Both the position numbers and the translations under genes were made by a program. Source: Clostridium sp. BSD9I1 (GTDB lineage: Bacteria; Bacillota; Clostridia; Clostridiales; Clostridiaceae). From it: a stretch of DNA of 64,000 nucleotides. This document shows, in pieces, positions 17,213 to 26,876 of the stretch. Each line of letters starts with the position of its first letter. Positions within the stretch are counted from its first letter, which is position 1. Under the pieces are notes generated by a model, which saw only the letters and a list, made by a program, of their open reading frames with translations, ran no database searches and was not told the origin of the DNA. The stretch is taken from the NCBI RefSeq assembly GCF_900185645.1, contig NZ_FYAM01000024.1, forward strand, positions 124,001 through 188,000, in the 5' to 3' direction.

Positions 17213-17749
17213 TTATACTCCTGTGGTTATACCAGCCTTTGTTTCTAAATATGTCTTTGCTTCTGCTTCAGTGCCGAATGTGTTCTCTTTCTTCCAATCT
17301 CCGTTATTATCTAACATTATTGTTCCCTCTAAGGTTGGAGTATTAAATTCAACAGATTCACCTTTCGTTGCATTAGTATCTTCAGGCTCTGCAAATTGTA
17401 CTTTAGGAAACCATACAGCACGAAATTTTCTTACTCCATTAACCATTTTAATGCCATAAAATCCAATACCTATATAAGGATTCCCATCATTAGTATTAGC
17501 AGTAATTTCTCCAGTTGTTTCATCTTTTACATGTCCTAAAAATTCAGTTTGAATTTCATCAGACAGGTCATCTATTCCTAAAGTTATAGCACCGCTCTGA
17601 AAACTCTTATCAGATTCTGCAACAGCATCATCTGCATAGAGCTTTGAATCATTTACTGATATAGATATATCGGCCTGGATAGCTTTACCTATTACTCCCT
17701 GCTTTGTAGCACCTTTATAAACTGGATATTTTAATCCTATCTTTGCCAT
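17213..17749 (-). CDS. Major tail (tube) protein
   Basis: 178 aa. It resembles the phi13-type major tail protein: VYKGATKQGVIGKAIQADISISVNDSKLY at the N-terminus, then GAITLGIDDLS and FRAVWFPKVQF. It polymerises into the tail tube. It is followed by an attenuator-like hairpin and then the frameshifted chaperone. Confidence 0.85.
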   Translation of the reverse strand: MAKIGLKYPVYKGATKQGVIGKAIQADISISVNDSKLYADDAVAESDKSFQSGAITLGIDDLSDEIQTEFLGHVKDETTGEITANTNDGNPYIGIGFYGIKMVNGVRKFRAVWFPKVQFAEPEDTNATKGESVEFNTPTLEGTIMLDNNGDWKKENTFGTEAEAKTYLETKAGITTGV

Positions 17750-17764
17750 TTATTTTATACCTCC

Positions 17765-18256
17765 TCATAGAGCATATATTTTCATTTCTTCATCTAATTT
17801 TCTACCCATTTCTTTTATTGCTTTTGCCTTTGTACTATTAACTGCAGGCCTTACAAAAGGTCTTTTTCTTAATGTACTTGTACCGCTCTCCATTGCTCTA
17901 GCTTTTAACGCATTAGGAACACCTTTACTATCATAGCCTTCAAAACCTATCTTAGTATTAGTATTACCATGGCTATCTACACCAGGAGGAGCTATACCGA
18001 AAGAGTTAAGTAAATCTCCTTTAAACTTATATCGCTTCACTCCCCATATACCGCCATCTCCAGTTCCTGCATAAGCAGGATCATATAAATTATTCTCTAA
18101 ATTCTTTCTAATTTCATCAGCTACAGGACTAGCTCCTGACATAACAACTTTCTTTGCTATTTCTGGAGCATCCTTACCAAGCTTAGAAAGCTTTGAAGAA
18201 TATTCATCCAACCCTTTAATTGTCATTTTAGCCACTATATCATCTCCCAAATCCAT
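17765..18256 (-). CDS. HK97 gp10-like tail-completion protein
   Basis: 163 aa. MTIKGLDEYSSKLSKLGKDAPEIAKKVV followed by a GASPVADEIRKN segment and a C-terminal RPFVRPA motif match the HK97_gp10 family. It joins the tail to the head-tail connector. It overlaps the next upstream gene by 22 nt. Confidence 0.8.
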   Translation of the reverse strand: MDLGDDIVAKMTIKGLDEYSSKLSKLGKDAPEIAKKVVMSGASPVADEIRKNLENNLYDPAYAGTGDGGIWGVKRYKFKGDLLNSFGIAPPGVDSHGNTNTKIGFEGYDSKGVPNALKARAMESGTSTLRKRPFVRPAVNSTKAKAIKEMGRKLDEEMKIYAL

Positions 18257-18564
18257 TCATAATGAATATAGCCTGTATCTTCTTCATATTGAACTGAATT
18301 TAAGCTCCAGCTAATATTAATTGAATTTAATTTTTCCTGAATTAAATCAAAGTTAGGATCAAACTCCATTTTAGTGAAATAGTCTATGGTACCTTGAATA
18401 ACCTGATTAACCTTATTATCATCTGCATTATTTGAACCTGCTTCTCCATCCTCGGCCCATACTATATATTTATCTGGCTTTTTATGTGCGTGGTAATGAA
18501 ATGTATCTTGCGTAACGGTTAGTAATAAATCTCTTAAATCAAGCAAGCTCATAATCAGCATCAA
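18235..18564 (-). CDS. Tail terminator / minor structural protein
   Basis: 109 aa, alpha/beta, with YHYHAHKKPDKYIVWAEDGE and a C-terminal YIHYEWIWEMI strand. Position between the stopper-like and gp10-like genes is that of the tail terminator in HK97-type phages. It overlaps both neighbours. Several in-frame starts exist, and the fifth residue Met may be the true start. Assigned mainly on position. Confidence 0.6.
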   Translation of the reverse strand: MMLIMSLLDLRDLLLTVTQDTFHYHAHKKPDKYIVWAEDGEAGSNNADDNKVNQVIQGTIDYFTKMEFDPNFDLIQEKLNSINISWSLNSVQYEEDTGYIHYEWIWEMI

Positions 18565-18901
18565 CCCTTTCTAAAGATAAATCCATTGAAGGTGGTTCTA
18601 CATCCTTAGGATATTGTATTTGCATTATTCTATACTGCTTGCCGTCATTTGGAATCGCTATATCTTGAGAAGATATTAAATCAAGTCTTGGTACTCTTAG
18701 TATTTGCTCAACTCTTACTTGTGCCTGCATGGCTGTCCAAAACCTTCCCATGCCTACAGTTCTTTCTTCATACCTTAGAGGACCTACTTTTAGAGTAAGT
18801 CCTTCCTTTGGCATATTACCTGGTTCAGATATGTTTCCAATGGAGTATATATTTACAACTCCATCATTAAACGTCTGAGTTTGCTGCTTCATAAGCTTCA
18901 A
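18539..18901 (-). CDS. Head-tail joining / head closure protein
   Basis: 120 aa, beta-rich, containing LKVGPLRYEERTVGMGRFWTAM, RVEQILRVPR and YRIMQIQYP. This is the pattern of phage head-closure (stopper) proteins, which plug the portal until the tail docks. It overlaps the connector gene upstream by 35 nt. Confidence 0.7.
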   Translation of the reverse strand: MKLMKQQTQTFNDGVVNIYSIGNISEPGNMPKEGLTLKVGPLRYEERTVGMGRFWTAMQAQVRVEQILRVPRLDLISSQDIAIPNDGKQYRIMQIQYPKDVEPPSMDLSLERVDADYELA

Positions 18902-19172
18902 CCTCCTGTGTCATTTGTAGAGTAAGGAGCTCATGTAAGTAATTCTTTTGAAACTCATTTAAAGCATTTGAACGAGCATATCTGCAGTAATCGAAGAGTA
19001 ATTCTCTAGGCTTATCCTCTAGCGTATAATCCATTTCCTTCCCTGATATTCCATCTATATATTTCACACCCCGTTGAATAATACCAGAAAGTTTTTCATC
19101 TCCAACAGGATCTTCCCACGTAATATCAAGATAGTTTCTTACCCCATTCAACAATCCCTCTGGCAAAGCCAT
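18867..19172 (-). CDS. gp6-like head-tail connector (adaptor) protein
   Basis: 101 aa, mostly helical. NYLDITWEDPVGDEKLSGIIQRG is the start typical of gp6-like connectors, and a long C-terminal helix follows. It binds beneath the portal ring. It is the first gene after the capsid gene. Confidence 0.8.
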   Translation of the reverse strand: MALPEGLLNGVRNYLDITWEDPVGDEKLSGIIQRGVKYIDGISGKEMDYTLEDKPRELLFDYCRYARSNALNEFQKNYLHELLTLQMTQEVEAYEAANSDV

Positions 19173-19248
19173 TCAATCACCTACTTTGTAGTATAAATTT
19201 CATAGAGTATTTACCTATAAATGAACAGATTGCTCTAACATTCATTTA

Positions 19249-20445
19249 TTATACTACCTCATGAGTATTTACTGTGCCGCTAATACTTACCTCTTGGATG
19301 GTTGGAACTAATCCACTAATATCAGCATATACAAATGCGTTGTTATCGAGTGGCTCACCATGACCATAAAGCTTGATTAAATATACTCTTTCATCTTCAA
19401 GGAATCTGTATTCATCAGAATACTCAATCTTTCCACTCTTTGCAGTGCCTATTCCCATAAAATATCTCTTTGGTAGTCCAAATATAGCCTTTCCTGCAGC
19501 TACTTGAGCAGATTGAATAACTCTTGTAGGGAATGGGAATACGTTATTTACATATGTTCCATTTGCATTTCTTACAGTTGTTGCAGGCATAACTTTTGTA
19601 AGATAATCCTGTGGATTAACAACCATAATAACTTCATTTACTGTTCTTGCATTTCCTTTTACATCTACTGCCATTCCTCCAATTAAAGTTCCATAAGTTA
19701 CAGGATCTAATTTTGTTACTGATACAGTTGCTTTTAATGGATAAACTCCGTCAGTAACAGTTACTCCTTCACCAACTTGTCTATTCATTCCAATAGGCAT
19801 ATCTTTTCCTGTACCATTAATAATAGCTTCTTCAAGTCCAAATGCTAATGCTTCAGCAAGAATTGTCCTAACATATCTATCTAGCCATACAGGTCCTAAA
19901 TCAAGCATAGATTTTGCTACTGGTAGAAAAGCAGATAGTTTATGCAATCCCATATTAACTTTCTTAAATCCGCTCGTAAGTTCAGTTACAATTGCAGATG
20001 TTAATGTTCCCCATGTTGCTAATTGCTTACCATTTGTATTAACAAGGAACTCTATTAATCCACTTGTATTTTGGAAGTCTATAACTTCAAGTAAAGGATG
20101 TGCAGCAACTAAATCCTCAAATACTGCATCTATAGTTGTTATAGGTAGTACTACATTCAATTCAGTTAATGCTTGCTTTGGATTGCTTGACTTCATAGCT
20201 TCTATTACCTTTTGATAATAGTTACTTTCTTCAGAAGTTAATTGTCTAACTCCTCTTCCAACTAGAACATTAGTATCTACAGATTGGACTAACCCCTTTG
20301 CTTCTTCCATTACAGCCTGTTGAATATTTTCAGTGAAGTCTGTAAATGCTTGGGCAAATGCTTCTTCATTACCATCTTTCATTGATTGGTTTAATCTGTT
20401 CATTATTTCAACTTTCTTTTGGTTTAATAAATCTAAATTTTTCAT
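19249..20445 (-). CDS. Major capsid protein, HK97 fold
   Basis: 398 aa. A charged coiled-coil delta domain (about 1-100) is followed by the HK97 shell core: VLPITTIDAVFEDL, GTLTSAIVTELTSGFKKVNMGLHKLSAFLPVAKSML, and FPTRVIQSAQVAAGKAIFG. The delta domain is probably removed by the ClpP-like protease encoded just upstream. Confidence 0.92.
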   Translation of the reverse strand: MKNLDLLNQKKVEIMNRLNQSMKDGNEEAFAQAFTDFTENIQQAVMEEAKGLVQSVDTNVLVGRGVRQLTSEESNYYQKVIEAMKSSNPKQALTELNVVLPITTIDAVFEDLVAAHPLLEVIDFQNTSGLIEFLVNTNGKQLATWGTLTSAIVTELTSGFKKVNMGLHKLSAFLPVAKSMLDLGPVWLDRYVRTILAEALAFGLEEAIINGTGKDMPIGMNRQVGEGVTVTDGVYPLKATVSVTKLDPVTYGTLIGGMAVDVKGNARTVNEVIMVVNPQDYLTKVMPATTVRNANGTYVNNVFPFPTRVIQSAQVAAGKAIFGLPKRYFMGIGTAKSGKIEYSDEYRFLEDERVYLIKLYGHGEPLDNNAFVYADISGLVPTIQEVSISGTVNTHEVV

Positions 20446-20450
20446 ATTAT

Positions 20451-21248
20451 TTATCTCTCCTTTTTTGCGAACAATGCCGCCATTAATTTTATAGTTTTAT
20501 TTTCTTTTGGTTCTAGTTTAGTCTCAGGTTCCTTTGGTGATTCTGGTGGAGTTGGTTCAGTCTTTTGAATAAATTCTCTTGCCTGTGCCATTAAAGCTTT
20601 GTTATAACTTAACTGCTGCTCAAATGTCTTATTAACTTTTTGAAGCATTTGTTTGGCTTCAGTTAAATCAGCTTCTTTATCAAGAATTTCATCTGCGAAA
20701 CCATATTCAATACATTGAGCTGCTGTTAACCACGATTCTGCATCTAATAACTCTATAAGCTTCTCTTCAGATATTTTACCGCCTGATTTTTCAAGATAAG
20801 CCTGTCTATTGCCTTGCATAATTACATCTAAATCGTCCGCTGCCTTCCTATGCTGCTTTGAATTCCCAATTGAAGCATTCCACATATTATGAATCATCTG
20901 CATTGTATTGGAATACATAACAACCTTGTCACAGCCTGTTAATAGAAAAGATGCCGCTGAACAAGCAAAGCCATCAACATATCCAGTTACATAAGCACTA
21001 TGTCTTTTTAGTTGGTTTCTAATGGACATAGCTTCATATACTGAACCGCCAAAAGAATTAACATAAAGATTAATATTTTTTATATCAGGATATTTTGCAA
21101 GCTCATTTCTGAAATGATTAGCTGAGGTTTCACTTTCAACCTGCTGCCATTCCCACCAGTCAAAATAATCTCCTTGAACATCACCATAGATATACATGTC
21201 TAAAGTATCAGGATTGACTGATTGTTTAAGTTCCCAAATCTTCTTCAT
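20451..21248 (-). CDS. ClpP-related head maturation protease
   Basis: 265 aa from the ATG at 21246-21248, which has GGAGGTG at ideal spacing; an upstream ATG lies inside the portal gene. VNSFGGSVYEAM and GFACSAASF mark the ClpP fold and the catalytic Ser, about residue 97, and MQMIHNMW gives the His near 120. A Pro/Glu-rich tail follows. It trims scaffold and capsid delta domains in the prohead. Confidence 0.92.
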   Translation of the reverse strand: MKKIWELKQSVNPDTLDMYIYGDVQGDYFDWWEWQQVESETSANHFRNELAKYPDIKNINLYVNSFGGSVYEAMSIRNQLKRHSAYVTGYVDGFACSAASFLLTGCDKVVMYSNTMQMIHNMWNASIGNSKQHRKAADDLDVIMQGNRQAYLEKSGGKISEEKLIELLDAESWLTAAQCIEYGFADEILDKEADLTEAKQMLQKVNKTFEQQLSYNKALMAQAREFIQKTEPTPPESPKEPETKLEPKENKTIKLMAALFAKKER

Positions 21249-22407
21249 TATTTTCACCTCCTTCAATTGCTAATAATAAATCTTGGACAGTAGCATAGTT
21301 TTTAGTCATAAAATGTGAGTTTGCAAACTCTTCATCTATAGGCTCATCACCTACTACTTTCCTTATATCATTGATAGTAAATGCTCCACTGGCTATCAAC
21401 TTATCTATAGCAGTAGATACACTTAACAGGTCTACATGTTTTATAGACTTAGTGTCAATTTTAGTAAAGATACCTTGAATAAAGCCTTCATAGCCTGAAC
21501 GCTTTCTATTAACTTCTTCCTGAAGCATATCGCATAAAGGATCTATACAGAAAGTTAAGCAATTATCTACGGCATCTCCTATGTTTGCCATATCCCCTTT
21601 TAGAAGAGTTGGAGGCATGCAAAGGGCCCTAGCTGTAAAATCATAAATATCATCTATCATAGCTTTTATATCTCTAGTACCTTCATTACTGTAGGTTTTA
21701 GAACCTATATCTGTGTATTTATATCCATCAAATAATGGTAAAACTGCATTATCAGCTTCAAAAAACTTCTTAAACCTTTCATTCATTAACTTTTCAAAGG
21801 TTTCTTGAAAATTAGGTTTTCCTTGAGCCATTGCACTTACTTCTAACGTACCTTTGCTACCTCTTGACTTGTTATAGCTCTTTTGAGCATATGCAATTAA
21901 CTTTCCATAACTTTCATACATCCCATTGATTAGCTTTCTAATATCTTTGTTATTGAGTTTAAAATACATAACTTCACTCATATTAAAGGTTTTATTAAAA
22001 GTGAAGTTGTCCACAGTTACTTGTGAAAATTGATAATCAAAAAGCGCATACTCTTTTGTAGAAAAAGTATCCGCCACTAGAAGTTGACCTGCATTTTCAA
22101 TTATTAAACACTCATTTTCTTCATAGAGCTTTGTTATCCATTTATGAATAAACTGGCTTGAATTTTGATTCCTATTTGGTTCAATATTAAATAAATAATA
22201 CTCTCTTTTTTTAACTTCTTTATTGTTAACATAAGTTTTAAACTCACATTTACTAACAGCATTTGCTATAAGATTTACAGCTGATTGAAAAGCTAAGTTT
22301 CTAATGTACAATTCTGCAGCAAGATTAAAAAATGTTGCTCCATCTACTTCTGTTTCTATTGGTTGGCCATTTAGCACCCTGTCCTTAATCCATGTAAGTA
22401 ATCCCAA
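21226..22407 (-). CDS. Portal protein, HK97 family
   Basis: 393 aa. I take the TTG at 22405-22407 as the start because AAAGGGGGTGAT lies 5-10 nt upstream; the longer frame would put that site inside the gene. NLAFQSAVNLIANAVSKCEF, YYLFNIEPNRNQNSSQF and GDEPIDEEFANSHFM fit SPP1/HK97-type portals. It forms the dodecameric vertex channel for DNA packaging. It overlaps the protease gene. Confidence 0.9.
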   Translation of the reverse strand: MGLLTWIKDRVLNGQPIETEVDGATFFNLAAELYIRNLAFQSAVNLIANAVSKCEFKTYVNNKEVKKREYYLFNIEPNRNQNSSQFIHKWITKLYEENECLIIENAGQLLVADTFSTKEYALFDYQFSQVTVDNFTFNKTFNMSEVMYFKLNNKDIRKLINGMYESYGKLIAYAQKSYNKSRGSKGTLEVSAMAQGKPNFQETFEKLMNERFKKFFEADNAVLPLFDGYKYTDIGSKTYSNEGTRDIKAMIDDIYDFTARALCMPPTLLKGDMANIGDAVDNCLTFCIDPLCDMLQEEVNRKRSGYEGFIQGIFTKIDTKSIKHVDLLSVSTAIDKLIASGAFTINDIRKVVGDEPIDEEFANSHFMTKNYATVQDLLLAIEGGENNEEDLGT

Positions 22408-22421
22408 ATTATCACCCCCTT

Positions 22422-24104
22422 TCAATAGGTATAAACATCAACATCTGGTGTTTCTAAGCTACTACCATCACCAAGTTTATCTTCTATAGTCATAGCAGCA
22501 ACTAATGCCATAAATGGGTCTGTTTTTCTGCTTTTAGCTTCTATCTTCCCATAATAATAGTTACCAGTATCGGTACCTTGCTTTTTACCTGATGGAATTA
22601 ACTTGGTATTATTCGTTGCCCATCTAAGTAATGGATTATTTCCCCAAACAAAATACTGATTAGCAAAACAACTATCTATAATTGGCACCACTTTCATAAT
22701 ATCAGATGGTCTTACAAGTCTAACATTCTTAAATTCATTAGCATCAAATCCAACCTTTTTAAGTGAGTTTGCAAGTAGAGCATATCTATAGTTATCTAGT
22801 GCTAACTCTATCAAATTGTACTTCTTGGCCTGTTCTGAAATCCATTCTGCAATTAAATCAGGACTAATTTCAACATCATCAACTGATGTTAGCAACCCTT
22901 CAGCTTCCCATTGTTGCCATGGTATCTTTAACCTTGGAATATCTGCAGATTTTAAGCATAACCAAGAGTGAGATATATCATATCTTCTATCCCCATCCCT
23001 AAAATGTAAATCTACTGAAGCAAAGTCAGTAACTTTAGTGTAGTCAACTCCAACTACAGCAGATAAACCGCTTAAATCTGGAATAGGCTTATTTGTTGCT
23101 ATGATGTTATCCCATTCTGTTACCTGAAGTTCCTTGTTTCCTTTAGGCCAATTTAGACGCTTGGTAAAAAACTCCTGTTCCATGTGTGGTTGATATTTCA
23201 TTGAAATAAATTCTTTATCCATTTCCTTTTTTAACTCTGGGAAAAACCTTAAGGATGGGTTAGCCTTGTGCCACATTTCAGGATTTAAAGCATCTTCTTC
23301 ACAATCTATTTTATAAATTAAGGGCAACATACCTAAATCTTTTATAGTACCATTTAAAACATCCTTAGCCATGGCTAGCTTATCGTCAAGAACGCCTTCT
23401 CTAACATGACCATTAGTAGTAATGTAAAATGCTCTTGAATGTTTCTTTTTACCAAAACCTGATGTAAATACACTTATAATGCTATAGTTCTCGTACTCAT
23501 GGATTTCATCAAATATTAAACATGCACTTCTTTTACCATCCTTAGTTCTAGCATTAGATGTATTGAATTTGATATAAGATTTTGTTTTTACATTGGTTAT
23601 TATCTCTTTAGTTTTATGGAAAAACTTCTTTAACTTAGTCCAAAACTTTTCTAGAACGTCATAAATATCATTAAAGGAAGTTTCAGCCTGGTCTTGACTG
23701 TTAGCTATAATATCAACATTGTATCCTTTTATCCCATGATAATGAGTTGTTAGATACCATGCTACTGGAGATATAAAACCATTCTTACCATTTCCTCTAC
23801 CCATCATAATGAAATATTCATCAAATACCACAGTATCATTTGACTTATAGTAACAATGAATCAAAGCAAAAAGAAAAAGCTCCCAATCTAGTAATTTGAA
23901 TTCAAAATACTTTTCTGTTAGCTCCACTGCTTTATCTATCTTTTCATTATCTATTACTACATCTGGATTATCTAATTTGAATTCTATATAATCCATAGCT
24001 AGTTTTATTTCTTCAGAAGATGGTATAATTCCATTTCTTATATCATCCATGTAGGCATCAATATAAGGATGATAACTACATTTCCTCATCGTCATCTGTA
24101 TCAC
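22422..24104 (-). CDS. Terminase large subunit
   Basis: 560 aa. The ATPase domain has a variant Walker A, GRGNGKNG, at 102-109, and Walker B in LIFDEIHEY near 195. The nuclease domain begins at about 345 with VGVDYTKVTDFASVD. This matches the HK97-like terminase group. The start lies 29 nt inside the small-subunit gene, with ATG/GTG alternatives. It powers DNA packaging and cuts the concatemer. Confidence 0.93.
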   Translation of the reverse strand: MIQMTMRKCSYHPYIDAYMDDIRNGIIPSSEEIKLAMDYIEFKLDNPDVVIDNEKIDKAVELTEKYFEFKLLDWELFLFALIHCYYKSNDTVVFDEYFIMMGRGNGKNGFISPVAWYLTTHYHGIKGYNVDIIANSQDQAETSFNDIYDVLEKFWTKLKKFFHKTKEIITNVKTKSYIKFNTSNARTKDGKRSACLIFDEIHEYENYSIISVFTSGFGKKKHSRAFYITTNGHVREGVLDDKLAMAKDVLNGTIKDLGMLPLIYKIDCEEDALNPEMWHKANPSLRFFPELKKEMDKEFISMKYQPHMEQEFFTKRLNWPKGNKELQVTEWDNIIATNKPIPDLSGLSAVVGVDYTKVTDFASVDLHFRDGDRRYDISHSWLCLKSADIPRLKIPWQQWEAEGLLTSVDDVEISPDLIAEWISEQAKKYNLIELALDNYRYALLANSLKKVGFDANEFKNVRLVRPSDIMKVVPIIDSCFANQYFVWGNNPLLRWATNNTKLIPSGKKQGTDTGNYYYGKIEAKSRKTDPFMALVAAMTIEDKLGDGSSLETPDVDVYTY

Positions 24105-24426
24105 TGTCCATTTTTGAAGGCTTTATTCCAAGTTCATTTAATAACTTTAACATTTGTGCATTTACTTTCATACGCTGATCTACACTATCATTTTTTCTAT
24201 AGCCTAATTGTCCCCCACCATTGTTATATTTAATGTTTACTCCACGCTTTTGGATATCATCAACAAGAAGACATTTGGTAACCCACATATCCATATAATC
24301 ATTAGCTAGATCATCATAATATTTTCCTACTGTGCCGTTTCTCTCTAACTGATCCATGAGATCACTTTTAATTTCTTTATACAATTCCGACTCTAAATAT
24401 TTTTTTATTTTTTCATTTGCTGGCAC
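24076..24426 (-). CDS. P27-family terminase small subunit
   Basis: 116 aa, helical, with LYKEIKSDLMDQLERNGTVGKYYDDLANDYMDMWV and an acidic tail DSDTDDDEEM. This is the phage terminase small subunit P27 pattern. It recognises the packaging site. It overlaps the large-subunit gene by 29 nt. Confidence 0.85.
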   Translation of the reverse strand: MPANEKIKKYLESELYKEIKSDLMDQLERNGTVGKYYDDLANDYMDMWVTKCLLVDDIQKRGVNIKYNNGGGQLGYRKNDSVDQRMKVNAQMLKLLNELGIKPSKMDSDTDDDEEM

Positions 24427-24535
24427 GCTACCACCCCCTCATGTGAGAATTTAAAAAAATATCTTTTGTCTATAACCCAACCGAGTTACAACCCCAAAAA
24501 TTAAAATGCGTTTTATTTTGACCGGGGGTATTTAT

Positions 24536-24802
24536 TTAATCACCATATAAGAAGTTTGGATACATCGATTTAATTATTTTATTTTTCATTTCTTCTAAAT
24601 CAATTGTAACTGTTACATCTGTACTTATATTTATATTCCTATAATCATGCGGTTGCATTATAGATGCTGCAGCATTTACTCCTGCAACAGTTGATGACTC
24701 ATTTAAATAAGCTAATGCTTCCATCCTTTTATGTTCACATGTATCTGTATGTTTACACTCTCGACACTTCTTACTTAATCTTGATAACCCCACACTTACC
24801 AC
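24536..24802 (-). CDS. Hypothetical protein with N-terminal Cys/His cluster
   Basis: 88 aa. KKCRECKHTDTCEHKRME near the start resembles a small zinc-binding knuckle (Cys-x2-Cys, Cys-x-His). The rest is helical and acidic. It lies between the HNH gene and the small terminase and overlaps the HNH gene by 7 nt. Function unknown; packaging association is possible from context. Confidence 0.55.
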   Translation of the reverse strand: MVSVGLSRLSKKCRECKHTDTCEHKRMEALAYLNESSTVAGVNAAASIMQPHDYRNINISTDVTVTIDLEEMKNKIIKSMYPNFLYGD

Positions 24803-25149
24803 CTCTCCTCTGTTAAAGGTTTCTTCTTTTCCTTCTGCCTATATCCATGTACTTCCTCATGGCAGTCATGACACAAAGGAATAAGGTTTTTATACTCCTT
24901 TCCTTGGAATATATACGTCTTACTTAATGCTAGTCTTGGATGTTTTCTAACATACTGAACATGATGAACTGTATTAGCTTCAGTATAGAATCCTCTAGAC
25001 TTACATATCTGACATTCTCCTTTATGCTCTGCTAATACTTCTTTCCTTAGCTTTCTCCAATACTTAGAGTTATAGAACTCTTCTAGTCTATTCTCTGCTA
25101 TTAGTTTACTTATCCAAGCTCCAACTTCGTCTTGATTATATATATTCAT
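24796..25149 (-). CDS. HNH endonuclease
   Basis: 117 aa. The core reads CQICKSRGFYTEANTVHHVQYV then IPLCHDCHEEVHG, giving two CxxC zinc pairs and the catalytic His pair. HNH genes next to terminases in HK97-like phages assist cos cleavage. Its position just upstream of the terminase supports this. Confidence 0.9.
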   Translation of the reverse strand: MNIYNQDEVGAWISKLIAENRLEEFYNSKYWRKLRKEVLAEHKGECQICKSRGFYTEANTVHHVQYVRKHPRLALSKTYIFQGKEYKNLIPLCHDCHEEVHGYRQKEKKKPLTEERW

Positions 25150-25152
25150 TTG

Positions 25153-25656
25153 TTAATCATCTTCAAACTGTTTCATTAGTTTTTCTTTATTCTCCATATC
25201 TTTTGCCTTGAGCTTAGTAAGCTTCTTATCATTCTCCACTTTGTGAGGATCATCTTTCCAAACAGCTTTCTTTTTATTGTTAAGCCAGTACTTTTGTGCA
25301 TTTATATCTGGCCCTCTATACTTCTTAACCTTAGATATTTTAACATCCTCTTTAGTTAGAATTGTTTCTCCATCATCAGCAAGAACTTCTTCTTTAACTT
25401 TTGTAACTACTTCTTCATAATAGCTATATCCAGTACAGACTTTAAATAATGATTCTTCTACCTGTTGGTTACGTGCATCAGTTAATTCTTCTAGTGCTTC
25501 TTTAATTTTAGTGTTCTGTGCTTTCTTACGTTTCCATGTTGAGGCTGAGATGCCTAATGTCTCAATTATTTCTTTATCTTTTGCCCCATCTTTTATCATG
25601 GATATTATCAAAGCTAGTTGTTCTTCTAACTCTCCATCTATTGCTTTTCTCCCCAC
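25153..25656 (-). CDS. HTH DNA-binding phage protein (possible packaging-associated)
   Basis: 167 aa, with a GTG start 5 nt after AGAGGTG. An HTH lies at about 20-50 (IKDGAKDKEIIETLGISASTWKRK). A beta segment and a GPDINAQKYWLNNKKKAVW motif follow, the latter seen in phage small-terminase-like proteins. A Lys-rich coiled tail ends the protein. It may be a second DNA-recognition factor next to the HNH and terminase genes. Confidence 0.6.
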   Translation of the reverse strand: MGRKAIDGELEEQLALIISMIKDGAKDKEIIETLGISASTWKRKKAQNTKIKEALEELTDARNQQVEESLFKVCTGYSYYEEVVTKVKEEVLADDGETILTKEDVKISKVKKYRGPDINAQKYWLNNKKKAVWKDDPHKVENDKKLTKLKAKDMENKEKLMKQFEDD

Positions 25657-26033
25657 AACATCACCTCTTTTCTTTTTTTGAGCCCTAAATGCACCAATTA
25701 GAAAAAATAGTGAACACCATCTTAATAATTGATATTACTTGCTTTGAAAGGTATTTAAGGTATTTATTTTCGAAAAATAAAGAACCTTTTTATTTTCAAG
25801 AGCTCTTTATTTTTAAAACTACCTAAAACCTAAGAAAATTATTTTTCATGAAAGTTATTTTAAAGCATTGAAAACACTATATTTAAAGCACTTTTATTTT
25901 TTATCCACAAATAAGTAATAACATGGAGGATTACGCATACCATTTTCAAGTCACTTATATTAGTAATATTTTTTATAAATAACTCAAATAAGAACCATTT
26001 TATTTTTTACCCAAAATACTACAAATAAAAAAA
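25657..26033. other. Non-coding region upstream of the packaging genes
   Basis: 377 bp without a gene. It has clustered inverted repeats: TTTTCGAAAA within a longer palindrome near 25768-25790, and AAATAAAGA / TCTTTATTT arms around it. It is the only large gap between early and late genes, so late promoter and cos/pac sites are the natural candidates. Confidence 0.5.
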
Positions 26034-26684
26034 TCAAATATTTGAATCTGCTATTAGTGCTGCATTAATCCTCATCTTTTCTTTTATTCCTAAATAGCGT
26101 TTAGTTTCTTCTATGGATTGTTGATTTAATGCAACTCTTACCTGTTCTAGATCCTTATTTGATTCTTCATATATTCTTGTAGCATATGTTTTTCTTAAAC
26201 TGTGCCCTGAAATATTTTTAAGTCCAATGCTTTTGCCTATTTCAGTTAATATAGAACTATAAGCCTTTTGACTTATATATGCATTCCCATTGCCTTTATT
26301 AGATGGAAATGCATATTCAGAACGCTTTTTCCCTTTGCAATATTGTCTTAAATATTTTTCTAAGTTTCTTCCAATTGGAGCATCTCTTTTCTCTGGCTTT
26401 TTCTTATTAGGATTTTTAGCTAATATAGTTTTCCATTGCTCATACTGTTTGCTTTCTTGGATGCTAAAATATCCAGCTTCCAAAGCATCTTTTATCTCAC
26501 CTATAGTAAGGCTAACTAGATCACCAGATCTATATCCTGTTGCTATTCCTAATATAAATAACATTAAATTTCTGTCTTTATTTCTCTCACTATATTCAGC
26601 TAATTTTTCTTTAAATTTTTCATATTTTAGTGGTGGAATAGGACTAGATGTTCCCTTCTCCCAGTCTCTTATTCTAGCTTCCAT
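26034..26684 (-). CDS. Short tyrosine recombinase-family protein
   Basis: 216 aa, so only the catalytic domain with no core-binding domain. R52 (TGYRSGDL), H161-x-x-R164 (HSLRKTYA) and Y197 (TKRYLG) are present, but the second His position reads Gln (LNQQSIEE). Such short integrase-like proteins are common beside terminases in Clostridium and Bacillus phages. It may be a regulator or a resolvase rather than the integrase. Confidence 0.8.
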   Translation of the reverse strand: MEARIRDWEKGTSSPIPPLKYEKFKEKLAEYSERNKDRNLMLFILGIATGYRSGDLVSLTIGEIKDALEAGYFSIQESKQYEQWKTILAKNPNKKKPEKRDAPIGRNLEKYLRQYCKGKKRSEYAFPSNKGNGNAYISQKAYSSILTEIGKSIGLKNISGHSLRKTYATRIYEESNKDLEQVRVALNQQSIEETKRYLGIKEKMRINAALIADSNI

Positions 26685-26851
26685 TACTTCACCTGCTTTA
26701 TTGCTCCTTTGTGCCTTCTATAACATGAATGAGACATTAACTCTCTTATTTCACACTCACTTAAGTTATCACTTTTCTTTTTATCTTTTACTTTTATGAG
26801 TTTATTATAGTTATCAACATCCTTGTCTCTTAAAACCTCTCCTATTTTCAT
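26684..26851 (-). CDS. Hypothetical small basic protein
   Basis: 55 aa from the ATG at 26849-26851, behind AAGGAGGGAATTT. Lys-rich first half, then a SECEIRELMSHSCYRRHKGAIKQ segment with two Cys and two His. The stop codon overlaps the next start, so it is coupled to the recombinase-like gene. Not recognised. Confidence 0.55.
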   Translation of the reverse strand: MKIGEVLRDKDVDNYNKLIKVKDKKKSDNLSECEIRELMSHSCYRRHKGAIKQVK

Positions 26852-26876
26852 AAATTCCCTCCTTAAATTCACAATT

